Part shown: positions 1 to 5,443 of the stretch, in pieces | Layout of the letters: each line of letters opens with the position of its first letter | Position numbering within the stretch: position 1 is the stretch's first letter | Assembly: GCA_030152985.1 (NCBI GenBank) | Contig: JASLIE010000039.1 | Coordinates: 1-7,947, forward strand | DNA: 7,947 nt | Reading direction: 5' to 3' | From: Bacillaceae bacterium | GTDB lineage: Bacteria; Bacillota; Bacilli; Bacillales; Amphibacillaceae | The notes under the pieces: model-generated | The model's database searches: none | The model's input: only the letters and a program-made list of their open reading frames with translations | Told to the model about the DNA's origin: nothing | Made by a program: the position numbers and the translations under genes

Positions 1-392
1 TCAAACCCCATATATTCCCAAAAGCCATGTGAATTAATAAATGGATTTGTTTTAATTGGGAGATTAAAGCTTTTGGCATAGTCTACAAGTAAGCGTGCAT
101 AATTATTTCCACGATATTCTGGAAGTACTTCAAGTTTCCATAGAACTAAATAATCTTGTGGTGGATTAAAGTAATGGTCATACTTTGCAGAACGCTCATA
201 AAGGCTCATGCGTGCAACTAAGTTATCACCATAATAAATCCCATAAAAAGGCGACTTACTGTCGTTTTCAACTAAATTATTTTCTAGATCTTCTAGCATA
301 GATAACTCTTGATTACCATATTGTTGAAAGCGCTTAAAATCTTCGAGAGTCTTATAGTTAATTAAGAGTCGTTCAACTTTTACTTGTGACAT
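1..392 (-). CDS. ylbP: YlbP-like GNAT N-acetyltransferase, 5' part (runs off left edge)
   Basis: My reading of the minus strand from the ATG at 392-390 gives 130 uninterrupted residues up to the window edge; the C-terminus is outside. The start is supported by a GAAAGGA ribosome binding site (minus strand, about 402-408). The protein begins MSQVKVERLLINYKTLEDF and contains SPFYGIYYGDNLVARMSLY (residues 47-65) and the acetyl-CoA binding region LEVLPEYRGNNYARLLVDYA (87-106), followed by PIKTNPF and a FWEYMGF segment typical of the end of a GNAT fold. This closely resembles Bacillus subtilis YlbP, a GNAT-family protein with no established substrate. In the RGxGxG/A pyrophosphate loop the second glycine is replaced by asparagine (RGNNYA), a variation that may or may not affect binding. 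It is divergent from panE, as I recall for ylbP and ylbQ in B. subtilis. Substrate and role cannot be inferred. Confidence 0.88.
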   Translation of the reverse strand, partial: MSQVKVERLLINYKTLEDFKRFQQYGNQELSMLEDLENNLVENDSKSPFYGIYYGDNLVARMSLYERSAKYDHYFNPPQDYLVLWKLEVLPEYRGNNYARLLVDYAKSFNLPIKTNPFINSHGFWEYMGF

Positions 393-415
393 TTAAATCG
401 TTCCTTTCTTGTAGG

Positions 416-451
416 TTGTTTTCATAGCTTACATATATATTATAGTATAAA
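416..451. promoter_or_regulatory. Putative overlapping divergent promoters, ylbP / panE
   Basis: The 107-bp gap between two divergent genes must hold both promoters. On the minus strand there is a perfect TATAAT at 444-439, with only a weak -35 candidate (TTTCTT, 467-462) 17 bp upstream. On the plus strand TTGTTT (416-421) lies 16 bp before TATTAT (438-443). The two -10 candidates overlap, which would make the two genes compete for polymerase. The area is very AT-rich (TATATATTATAGTATAAAAT), so -10 matches are cheap and the exact plus-strand promoter is uncertain. Confidence 0.35.
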
Positions 452-490
452 ATAGCAGATAAAGAAATATGTAAGTAATAATTCTATGAA
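421..490. repeat. Interrupted 16-bp inverted repeat around the divergent promoters
   Basis: The left arm TTCATAGCTTACATAT (421-436) is matched exactly in inverted form by ATATGTAAG (467-475) plus CTATGAA (484-490), with 8 unpaired bases (476-483) between the two right-hand blocks. The arms flank the candidate -10 elements of both genes, and the right end touches the ribosome binding site of panE (AAGGTGAT, 489-496). It could be a DNA operator, or an RNA fold if transcription starts upstream. No known regulator recognises this sequence to my knowledge. Confidence 0.5.
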
Positions 491-499
491 GGTGATGGA

Positions 500-1369
500 A
501 TGAAGATAGGCATAATTGGTGGTGGATCACTCGGACTTTTGTATAGTTATTATTTAAGCCAAACACATGATGTGTCTTTATATGTTAGACGTGATAAACA
601 AATGCAGGCTTTACATTTAAAAGGTTTAACCCTAACTAATCAAGGTAATCGTAAGGTGAAAGTTTATGATGAGATCAAAGAGTTGAATCATGATTTAATT
701 ATATTTGCATTAAAACAAATAGACTTAGTACAGTTTTTAGAAAAGCAGCATAAACTATTTCATCAGCAGACACTTCTTTTTATTCAAAATGGTATGGGCC
801 ATATTGAGCACTTACATTATTTTGAAAATCCGATTATACTAGGGAGTGTCGAACACGGTGCTGCTCGTTTAAATGATCATACAGTTGAGCAAAATGGAGT
901 AGGTAAGACAAGGCTTGCTCTGTATCAAGGTAGGGGAATAAATAAGGTGATTGAAGAATTAAACTCAAAAGAATTTCAGTTTGCCTATGAGTCTAACTGG
1001 AGGTCAATGCTTTCAAATAAGCTTTTAGTCAATGCGGTAATTAATCCCTTAACGGCTTTATTTGAAGTGAAAAACGGTCAACTTTTAAAGGATAAGTATT
1101 TAAGGAGTATGACTAGTCTTGTTTTTGATGAAGTTTGCGACATTTTAGACTTGCCCAAAAAAGAGTCAGAAAAAATGTTAATAGCGATTATTCAATCAAC
1201 TGAGAAGAATACATCGTCTATGCTTGCTGATATTAAAAGAAAAGACAAGACAGAGATTGAAGCAATTTTAGGTTATTTGATTAAAGAATCAAAAAATGGA
1301 AGTCCTCTACTCTCCATTCTTTATGATAGCGTGAAATACAAAGAGAATCGGAGTGTAAGAAATGTTTGA
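500..1369 (+). CDS. panE: 2-dehydropantoate 2-reductase (ketopantoate reductase)
   Basis: This 289-residue cytosolic enzyme reduces 2-dehydropantoate to pantoate with NADPH, in the pathway to pantothenate and coenzyme A. The N-terminal Rossmann nucleotide-binding loop is IGIIGGGSLGLL (residues 3-14). QNGMG (96-100) carries the conserved Asn97. The C-terminal helical domain starts near NKLLVNAVINPLTALF (173-188), where Lys174 matches the family's catalytic lysine, and SSMLADIKRKDKTEIE (239-254) includes the substrate-binding Ser/Ser and the acidic residue (Glu252) matching the second catalytic position. Length is close to the usual 290-310. The ATG at 500 is preceded by AAGGTGAT (489-496). The gene matches B. 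subtilis ylbQ/panE in its context beside ylbP and upstream of bshC. Its stop overlaps the start of the next gene by 8 nt, indicating translational coupling. All key residues are present, so activity is likely. Confidence 0.92.
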   Translation: MKIGIIGGGSLGLLYSYYLSQTHDVSLYVRRDKQMQALHLKGLTLTNQGNRKVKVYDEIKELNHDLIIFALKQIDLVQFLEKQHKLFHQQTLLFIQNGMGHIEHLHYFENPIILGSVEHGAARLNDHTVEQNGVGKTRLALYQGRGINKVIEELNSKEFQFAYESNWRSMLSNKLLVNAVINPLTALFEVKNGQLLKDKYLRSMTSLVFDEVCDILDLPKKESEKMLIAIIQSTEKNTSSMLADIKRKDKTEIEAILGYLIKESKNGSPLLSILYDSVKYKENRSVRNV

Positions 1370-1751
1370 ACTTGATAACTTAGATTGGAGTTTGTTTCTT
1401 TATGCAGTTCCATTCTTCATACCGTTTATTATTTATATTATGATGAATACATGGTTAAAAAAAAGGACGTCCTTTCTTATTACGATTCATTTAAGTACGT
1501 TAATTAATATATTATTAATTATGTACTTATTTAAGGAGCTTGTTAATCAGACTTTGCTTGCTTACATTTTAATATTTTTAATATTACTGATTGCATTTAT
1601 CTTAATATTACAATGGAAGAATAAAAATGAAGTCTTGCTAATTAAGGCTGTAAGAATTGCATTGAGAATGATGTTTCTTATTAGTTTTACGACCTATCTA
1701 GGACAAGTTATATTTATTATTGGTCGGATCATTTATAAAAAGGTGAGTTAA
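1362..1751 (+). CDS. DUF3397 family membrane protein, unknown function
   Basis: This 129-residue protein is almost entirely hydrophobic. Four membrane helices are visible: about residues 9-30, 37-58, 63-85 and 103-125, with a Lys/Arg-rich turn at 33-35 (KKR), KNKN at 87-89 and a basic end (YKKVS) that suggest both termini and loop orientation. There is no signal peptide cleavage site or enzymatic motif. Small proteins of the DUF3397 family occur at this position, between panE and bshC, in many Bacillaceae; the assignment rests on length, topology and context. The ATG lies inside the last codons of panE (ATGTTTGA overlap), so it is probably translated by coupling. bshC follows 20 nt after its stop. 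The function is not known. Its place beside bshC is conserved but does not establish a link to bacillithiol. Confidence 0.75.
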   Translation: MFELDNLDWSLFLYAVPFFIPFIIYIMMNTWLKKRTSFLITIHLSTLINILLIMYLFKELVNQTLLAYILIFLILLIAFILILQWKNKNEVLLIKAVRIALRMMFLISFTTYLGQVIFIIGRIIYKKVS

Positions 1752-1771
1752 TAATATAGAGGGGTAATTAA

Positions 1772-3397
1772 ATGAAGTTAACAACAATCGAATTAAAAAA
1801 TGAAACTAAATTTGTCAAAGATTATAAAGCGTTTGAGCCTGAAATAGATCGCTTTTTCACATATAATCCGTATCAAGAAGAAAGTTACAAACGAAGACTA
1901 GAGCATTTAGATAAGCAAGCCTATCAACGAGAAGCGCTTAGGGAAGTTTTATTGCAGATGAATCAAGAGTGGGGAATGCCTAAATCATCGGCAGAAGAAA
2001 TTAATCGCCTATTAGCTCCTGATTCAGTTGTTGTAATAGGTGGGCAACAAGCCGGTCTTTTAGGAGGTCCACTTTACTCGGTAAATAAAGTAATAACTAT
2101 TATAAAAGAAGCTAGACGACAAGAAAAAAAGTTGAATCGGCCAGTTGTGCCTATGTTTTGGATAGCAGGAGAAGATCATGATTATGAAGAGATTAATCAT
2201 GTTCATATAGAAGTAGACGGTGCTTATAAGAAAATAAAAACCAGTCAGCAAAATCCTTTAGGGAAATCGATTTCCGATCTATCGTTAACAGACCAAACAA
2301 AAGTTGATTGGTTTAATCAAGTCGTTCAAACATTGCCAGAAACGATGTACACAAAAGAAATTATTGAATCTCTAGAAGAAATAATTAATAAATCAACTAC
2401 CTTTATTGAATTTTTTGCGCGAACAATATATTTCTTGTTTCCGGAGGAGGGCATTGTCCTAGTTGATTCGGGAGCTACTGAACTTCGTAATCTAGAAACT
2501 TCTTATTTTGTTAATATAATTGAAAAAAATGAGCAGCTTTCTCATTCTGTTGAAGTAGCTTTAACCGAATTAAAAGAACTTTATGAAGTTTCTTTAGAAG
2601 CTGAATCGGAAGACTTGCACCTGTTTTATCGAATGGATACAGGTGAACGTGTTTTACTTCAAAAAACTGAATCAGGTTTAATTATAGATAAAAATGAGCA
2701 AATTAAGTTTACGCAAGAAGAACTTATTAAAGTGGCAGAAAAAACACCTGATAGGCTAAGTAATAATGTTGTTACACGTCCACTCATGCAGGAGATGCTG
2801 TTTCCTACGCTCGCATTTATAGGGGGCTATGGTGAAATAAATTATTGGGCAACATTAAAAGGTGCATTTTCATCACTCGGTTTACAAATGCCACCTGTAC
2901 TTCCGCGTTATTCAATTACTTATCTAAACCCTAAAACATTAAAAAATTCAAGCGCCTATCATTTAGATTTAGCTTATTTAATTGAGCATGGAACGAGTCT
3001 AGCAAAGCAAAAGTTTTTACAAGCAAATGAAACTGCTCCAATCGATCTTATGATTCAAACACTAAAACAAGATATAGCCACTATGCATGGACCACTACAA
3101 GAAGTTGCAAAAGAATTAGGCAAGGATACCCATGCTTTAACAAAAGTGAATCTAAAAAAAATCCATCATGAAATGTCATTTTAAGAATCAAAACAAAAGC
3201 AGGCGATTGAAAAACAATATGCAAATGATTTAAGTAATTTAGATAGTCTTTCTAATGATCTAAACCCTTATGGTGGCCTTCAAGAAAGAGTTCATAATAT
3301 TTTACCGTGGATCAACCAATACGGATCTAAACTTTTCGCAAATGTTTTGAAGTTAGACTTAACAGATGTTAAAAAACATTATTTAATTAGTTTATAG
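1772..3397 (+). pseudogene. bshC: Bacillithiol synthase BshC, interrupted by in-frame TAA at codon 471
   Basis: BshC adds cysteine to glucosaminyl-malate to form bacillithiol, the main low-molecular-weight thiol of Bacillales. The ATG follows an AGAGGGG site (1758-1764). Signature blocks are present: VVIGGQQAGLLGGPLYSVNK (residues 87-106), FWIAGEDHDYEEINH (129-143) and TRPLMQEMLFPTLAFIGGYG (335-354) followed by EINYW and MPPVLPRYS. Reading stops at TAA 3182-3184 after 470 residues (...HHEMSF). The same frame then stays open for 70 codons to TAG 3395-3397 and encodes the conserved family end, including GGLQERVHNILPWINQYG. The total of 541 codons matches the usual BshC length of about 540. Family members normally have Phe-Leu at this point, so TTA to TAA at 3183 explains the break. 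The open product 1772-3184 keeps the Rossmann-like core but loses part of the C-terminal coiled coil and the conserved tail. No ATG or ribosome binding site restarts the tail. A sequence error or stop suppression remains possible. Confidence 0.88.
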
Positions 3398-3424
3398 TCC
3401 CCACTAAGCTCCACTCTTAAAAAT

Positions 3425-3467
3425 AAAACGCTTAAAATACTAAGTACTTAGTATTTTAAGCGTTTTT
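3425..3467 (+). terminator. Rho-independent terminator of the panE-DUF3397-bshC unit (perfect 42-bp palindrome)
   Basis: Bases 3425-3466 are an exact palindrome: the left arm runs AAAACGCTTAAAATACTAA, the centre is GTAC and the right arm ends GCGTTTT. A T-run (3463-3467) followed by CATTTGTTTT completes the signal. It lies 28 nt after the ancestral bshC stop. The outer left flank is A-rich, so the hairpin would also carry a short U-run if read from the other strand. It insulates the upstream unit from the mraZ promoter. Confidence 0.85.
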
Positions 3468-3489
3468 CATTTGTTTTAAAACCAACAAC

Positions 3490-3503
3490 AGAACATGCGT
3501 TCT
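3490..3503. promoter_or_regulatory. LexA (SOS) box-like sequence upstream of mraZ
   Basis: AGAACATGCGTTCT matches the core of the Gram-positive LexA/DinR operator, CGAACRNRYGTTYG, at all eight GAAC/GTTY positions and at the inner R, R and Y; only the outermost C/G pair is A/T. It sits between the bshC terminator and the MraZ repeats, 125 nt before the mraZ start. I find no good promoter overlapping it, so function is unproven and a chance match is possible. Confidence 0.35.
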
Positions 3504-3551
3504 CAAAAATATTACTTTGTAAATAGGTCTTTAGACTCATTTTCGATAAAG

Positions 3552-3598
3552 GTGGGGAAAAATGGTGGATTGTGGTGGTGATAAGTGGTGTATTGTGG
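3552..3598 (+). promoter_or_regulatory. MraZ operator: GTGG direct repeats at 10-bp period
   Basis: GTGG occurs at 3565, 3575, 3585 and 3595, exactly one helical turn apart, so all four lie on one face of the DNA. A further GTGG at 3552 is 13 bp out, and 3572 holds an overlapping extra copy. MraZ proteins form ring-like oligomers and bind G-rich direct repeats of about 10-bp spacing upstream of their own gene (TGGGN-N5 units in E. coli). Position directly before mraZ and the exact period make this assignment strong. The last unit overlaps the candidate extended -10, so binding should block transcription. Confidence 0.85.
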
Positions 3599-3604
3599 TA
3601 AAAT
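3596..3604 (+). promoter_or_regulatory. Candidate extended -10 promoter of the mraZ operon
   Basis: TGGTAAAAT fits the extended -10 form TGnTATAAT with one mismatch, 24 nt before the mraZ ATG. No convincing -35 is present: TGGTGA (3576-3581) at 17-bp spacing is weak and TTGTGG (3570-3575) is too far. Transcription would begin near 3611, leaving a leader of under 20 nt that contains the ribosome binding site. The whole promoter is embedded in the GTGG repeats. Confidence 0.55.
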
Positions 3605-3628
3605 ATTTTTAGAAAGAGGGGAAAGCTT

Positions 3629-4066
3629 ATGTTTATGGGTGAATTCCAACATAACCTAGATGCAAAGGGACGAATAATCGTTCCAGCAAAATTCAGAGAA
3701 GGCCTAGGCGATAGTTTTGTTATTACGCGCGGGCTCGATACCTGTTTATTTGCCTATCCAATGGATGAGTGGAAAGCCCTTGAAGAAAAACTAAAGAAAC
3801 TCCCCCTCACTAAAAAGGATGCTCGTGCATTTACACGTTTTTTCTTTTCAGGTGCAATTGAATGTGAAATCGATAAGCAAGGTCGAGTTAATCTACCGGC
3901 TAATTTACGTTCTTATTCAAAGCTTGAGAAGGAATGCGTTGTGATTGGAGTATCAAATCGAATTGAATTATGGTCAAAAGATATTTGGGACGATTACTTT
4001 GCTAAATCAGAAGAGTCATTCAGTGATATCGCAGAGAATTTAATGGATTTTGATATTGATTTTTAA
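3629..4066 (+). CDS. mraZ: Transcriptional regulator MraZ
   Basis: MraZ is the DNA-binding regulator at the head of the dcw cluster; it binds repeats in front of its own gene and controls the division and wall genes downstream. The 145-residue protein contains two tandem SpoVT/AbrB-like halves, each with the DxxGR motif: [13 protein letters not shown] (residues 11-23) and [13 protein letters not shown] (82-94). The segment [19 protein letters not shown] (58-76) between them and [12 protein letters not shown] (105-116) are near-identical to the B. subtilis protein as I remember it. The start MFMGEF is the family's usual one and is preceded by AAGAGGGGA (3614-3622); Met3 is a less likely start. 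rsmH begins 16 nt after the stop, so the genes are cotranscribed. The operator at 3565-3598 indicates autoregulation. Length and motifs are normal. Confidence 0.97.
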   Translation: MFMGEFQHNLDAKGRIIVPAKFREGLGDSFVITRGLDTCLFAYPMDEWKALEEKLKKLPLTKKDARAFTRFFFSGAIECEIDKQGRVNLPANLRSYSKLEKECVVIGVSNRIELWSKDIWDDYFAKSEESFSDIAENLMDFDIDF

Positions 4067-4082
4067 AAAAAGAGGTGAGCAT

Positions 4083-5066
4083 ATGTTCGAACATGAAAGT
4101 GTCTTAAAAAATGAATTAGTTGAGAGCTTACAAGTAAAGCCAAATGGAACATATGTTGATTGTACCTTAGGCGGTGCAGGTCACTTTCATTTAATCGGTA
4201 AGCAATTGGATGAAGAAGGATTAGTGATTGGTTTTGACCAAGATCAGTATGCGATTGATTCAGCTAAGGAAATGTTAAAGTCAAACACATTTACATATAA
4301 ACATTTATTAATTCACACGAATTTCAGATATTTAAAAGAAGCGTTATTAGCAAATGAGATTAAAGAAGTAGATGGCTTTATTTTTGATTTAGGTGTTTCG
4401 TCTCCGCAACTTGATGATGGGACACGTGGTTTTAGTTATAGGTATGATGCCAAACTTGACATGAGAATGAATAAAGAGAGTAAGTTAACAGCCTATGACA
4501 TAGTAAACAATTGGTCGTATTCACAATTGGTTAGTATATTTTTTACATACGGTGAGGAAAAGTTTGCTAAACAAATTGCCCGTGAAATAGAGAGAGTGCG
4601 TGAACAAAAACCAATTGAAACAACTTTTGAACTTGTAGAGATAATCAAAGAGGCAATTCCAGCTCCGGCTCGTCGAAAGGGAGGCCATCCGGCGAAAAGA
4701 ACATTCCAAGCCATTCGAATTGCGGTAAATGATGAATTGAATGCATTTGTTGAAGCACTTCATCAAGCAGCCGAATTTGTAAAGGTTGGAGGGAGAATCT
4801 CTGTCATTACATTTCATTCGCTTGAAGATCGCTTATGTAAGCAAGCATTTAAAAAATGGAGTACAGAAAAGCCAGTACCTCGAGGGCTCCCGATTGTACC
4901 TGATGGATTTGAAGCTCCGTTTAAATTAATAACAAGAAAGCCGATTCTTCCAACAAAAGAAGAACTCAGTGAGAATAGAAGATCGCGTTCAGCGATGTTA
5001 CGAATAGTAGAAAAGGTTAAACCATGGAATGATGAGTTTACATATGAAGAAGGGTGGAAAAAATAA
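4083..5066 (+). CDS. rsmH: 16S rRNA (cytosine(1402)-N(4))-methyltransferase RsmH (MraW)
   Basis: RsmH transfers a methyl group from S-adenosylmethionine to N4 of C1402 in 16S rRNA, near the ribosomal P site. The start is the ATG at 4083, giving [14 protein letters not shown], the typical family beginning, with GAGGTGAG (4072-4079) in front; an upstream ATG at 4050 overlaps mraZ and lacks such support. The 327-residue protein shows the SAM-binding [12 protein letters not shown] (24-35), FDQDQYAID (51-59), [20 protein letters not shown] (101-120), LDMRMN (125-130), [20 protein letters not shown] (200-219) and [15 protein letters not shown] (236-250). It is about 15 residues longer than B. subtilis RsmH: after [12 protein letters not shown] (301-312) it has a charged tail ending YEEGWKK, whose codons double as the ribosome binding site of ftsL. 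The stop overlaps the ftsL start by one base. Function is secure. Confidence 0.96.
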   Translation: MFEHESVLKNELVESLQVKPNGTYVDCTLGGAGHFHLIGKQLDEEGLVIGFDQDQYAIDSAKEMLKSNTFTYKHLLIHTNFRYLKEALLANEIKEVDGFIFDLGVSSPQLDDGTRGFSYRYDAKLDMRMNKESKLTAYDIVNNWSYSQLVSIFFTYGEEKFAKQIAREIERVREQKPIETTFELVEIIKEAIPAPARRKGGHPAKRTFQAIRIAVNDELNAFVEALHQAAEFVKVGGRISVITFHSLEDRLCKQAFKKWSTEKPVPRGLPIVPDGFEAPFKLITRKPILPTKEELSENRRSRSAMLRIVEKVKPWNDEFTYEEGWKK

Positions 5067-5431
5067 TGGCAAGTGGCGCAAGAAAATACGCATATCAGCA
5101 CACACAAATTAATAAACAACCAAAAAAAGTCATTAAAATAAAACAAAGTAAATTACTCACGCGTGGAGAAAAGTATTTATATTCAATATTAGGGATAACT
5201 GTTTTAATTTTCTCTCTTTATTTAGTAAGTTTTTCAATGAAGGCAGATACACTAAACCGAACAATTCAAGATAAAGAGGCGCTTATCGAAGAAAAGGTTT
5301 TAGTTAATGAAAGTTTGGTTTTTGAGGTTAGAGAGTTAAGTCAGCCCGAAAGAATTACAAAAATTGCTAAGAGTAAGGGGTTAAAGATTCAAGAATCGAA
5401 AGTTAAGCGTGCTAATAAAATCGCTGAGTAA
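5066..5431 (+). CDS. ftsL: Cell division protein FtsL
   Basis: FtsL is a small bitopic membrane protein of the divisome that forms a complex with DivIC (FtsB) and DivIB (FtsQ) and supports septal PBP2B-FtsW activity. The 121-residue product has a basic cytoplasmic segment (1-36, rich in Lys/Arg), one membrane helix (about 37-58, YLYSILGITVLIFSLYLVSF) and an extracellular heptad-like coiled coil (60-92), ending with SQPERITKIAKSKGL (92-106), close to the SKPQRIMDIAKKNGL block of B. subtilis FtsL. The ATG at 5066 overlaps the rsmH stop (TAATG), 8 nt after AAGGGTGG (5050-5057); an in-frame GTG at 5054 would put the start inside that binding site. Sequence conservation is low, as normal for FtsL, so identification leans on topology, the tail block and its place between rsmH and pbpB. 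The coupling suggests its level follows that of rsmH. Confidence 0.92.
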   Translation: MASGARKYAYQHTQINKQPKKVIKIKQSKLLTRGEKYLYSILGITVLIFSLYLVSFSMKADTLNRTIQDKEALIEEKVLVNESLVFEVRELSQPERITKIAKSKGLKIQESKVKRANKIAE

Positions 5432-5443
5432 GGTGGTCTTTTA

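Noticed and set aside
2060..2251. Minus-strand frame of 63 codons opposite bshC
   Set aside because: It is a shadow of the conserved GGQQ and EDHD region of bshC.
3179..3190. Frameshift as the cause of the bshC break
   Set aside because: The conserved tail continues in the same frame as the upstream part, so a substitution to TAA, not an insertion or deletion, explains the break.
3517..3550. Second promoter upstream of the MraZ repeats (TTGTAA at 3517 with GATAAA at 3545)
   Set aside because: The spacer would be 22 bp, too long for a sigma-A promoter, and no better pairing was found.
4050..4082. Earlier rsmH start at 4050
   Set aside because: It lies inside the mraZ end without a good ribosome binding site, while the ATG at 4083 has GAGGTGAG in front and gives the usual MFEHESVL beginning.
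5054..5065. GTG start for ftsL at 5054
   Set aside because: The GTG is part of the ribosome binding site AAGGGTGG; the ATG at 5066 is correctly spaced from it.
4493..5146. Open minus-strand frames of 73, 98 and 110 codons opposite rsmH and ftsL
   Set aside because: They overlie strongly conserved coding sequence on the other strand, overlap each other, and have no recognisable protein sequence.
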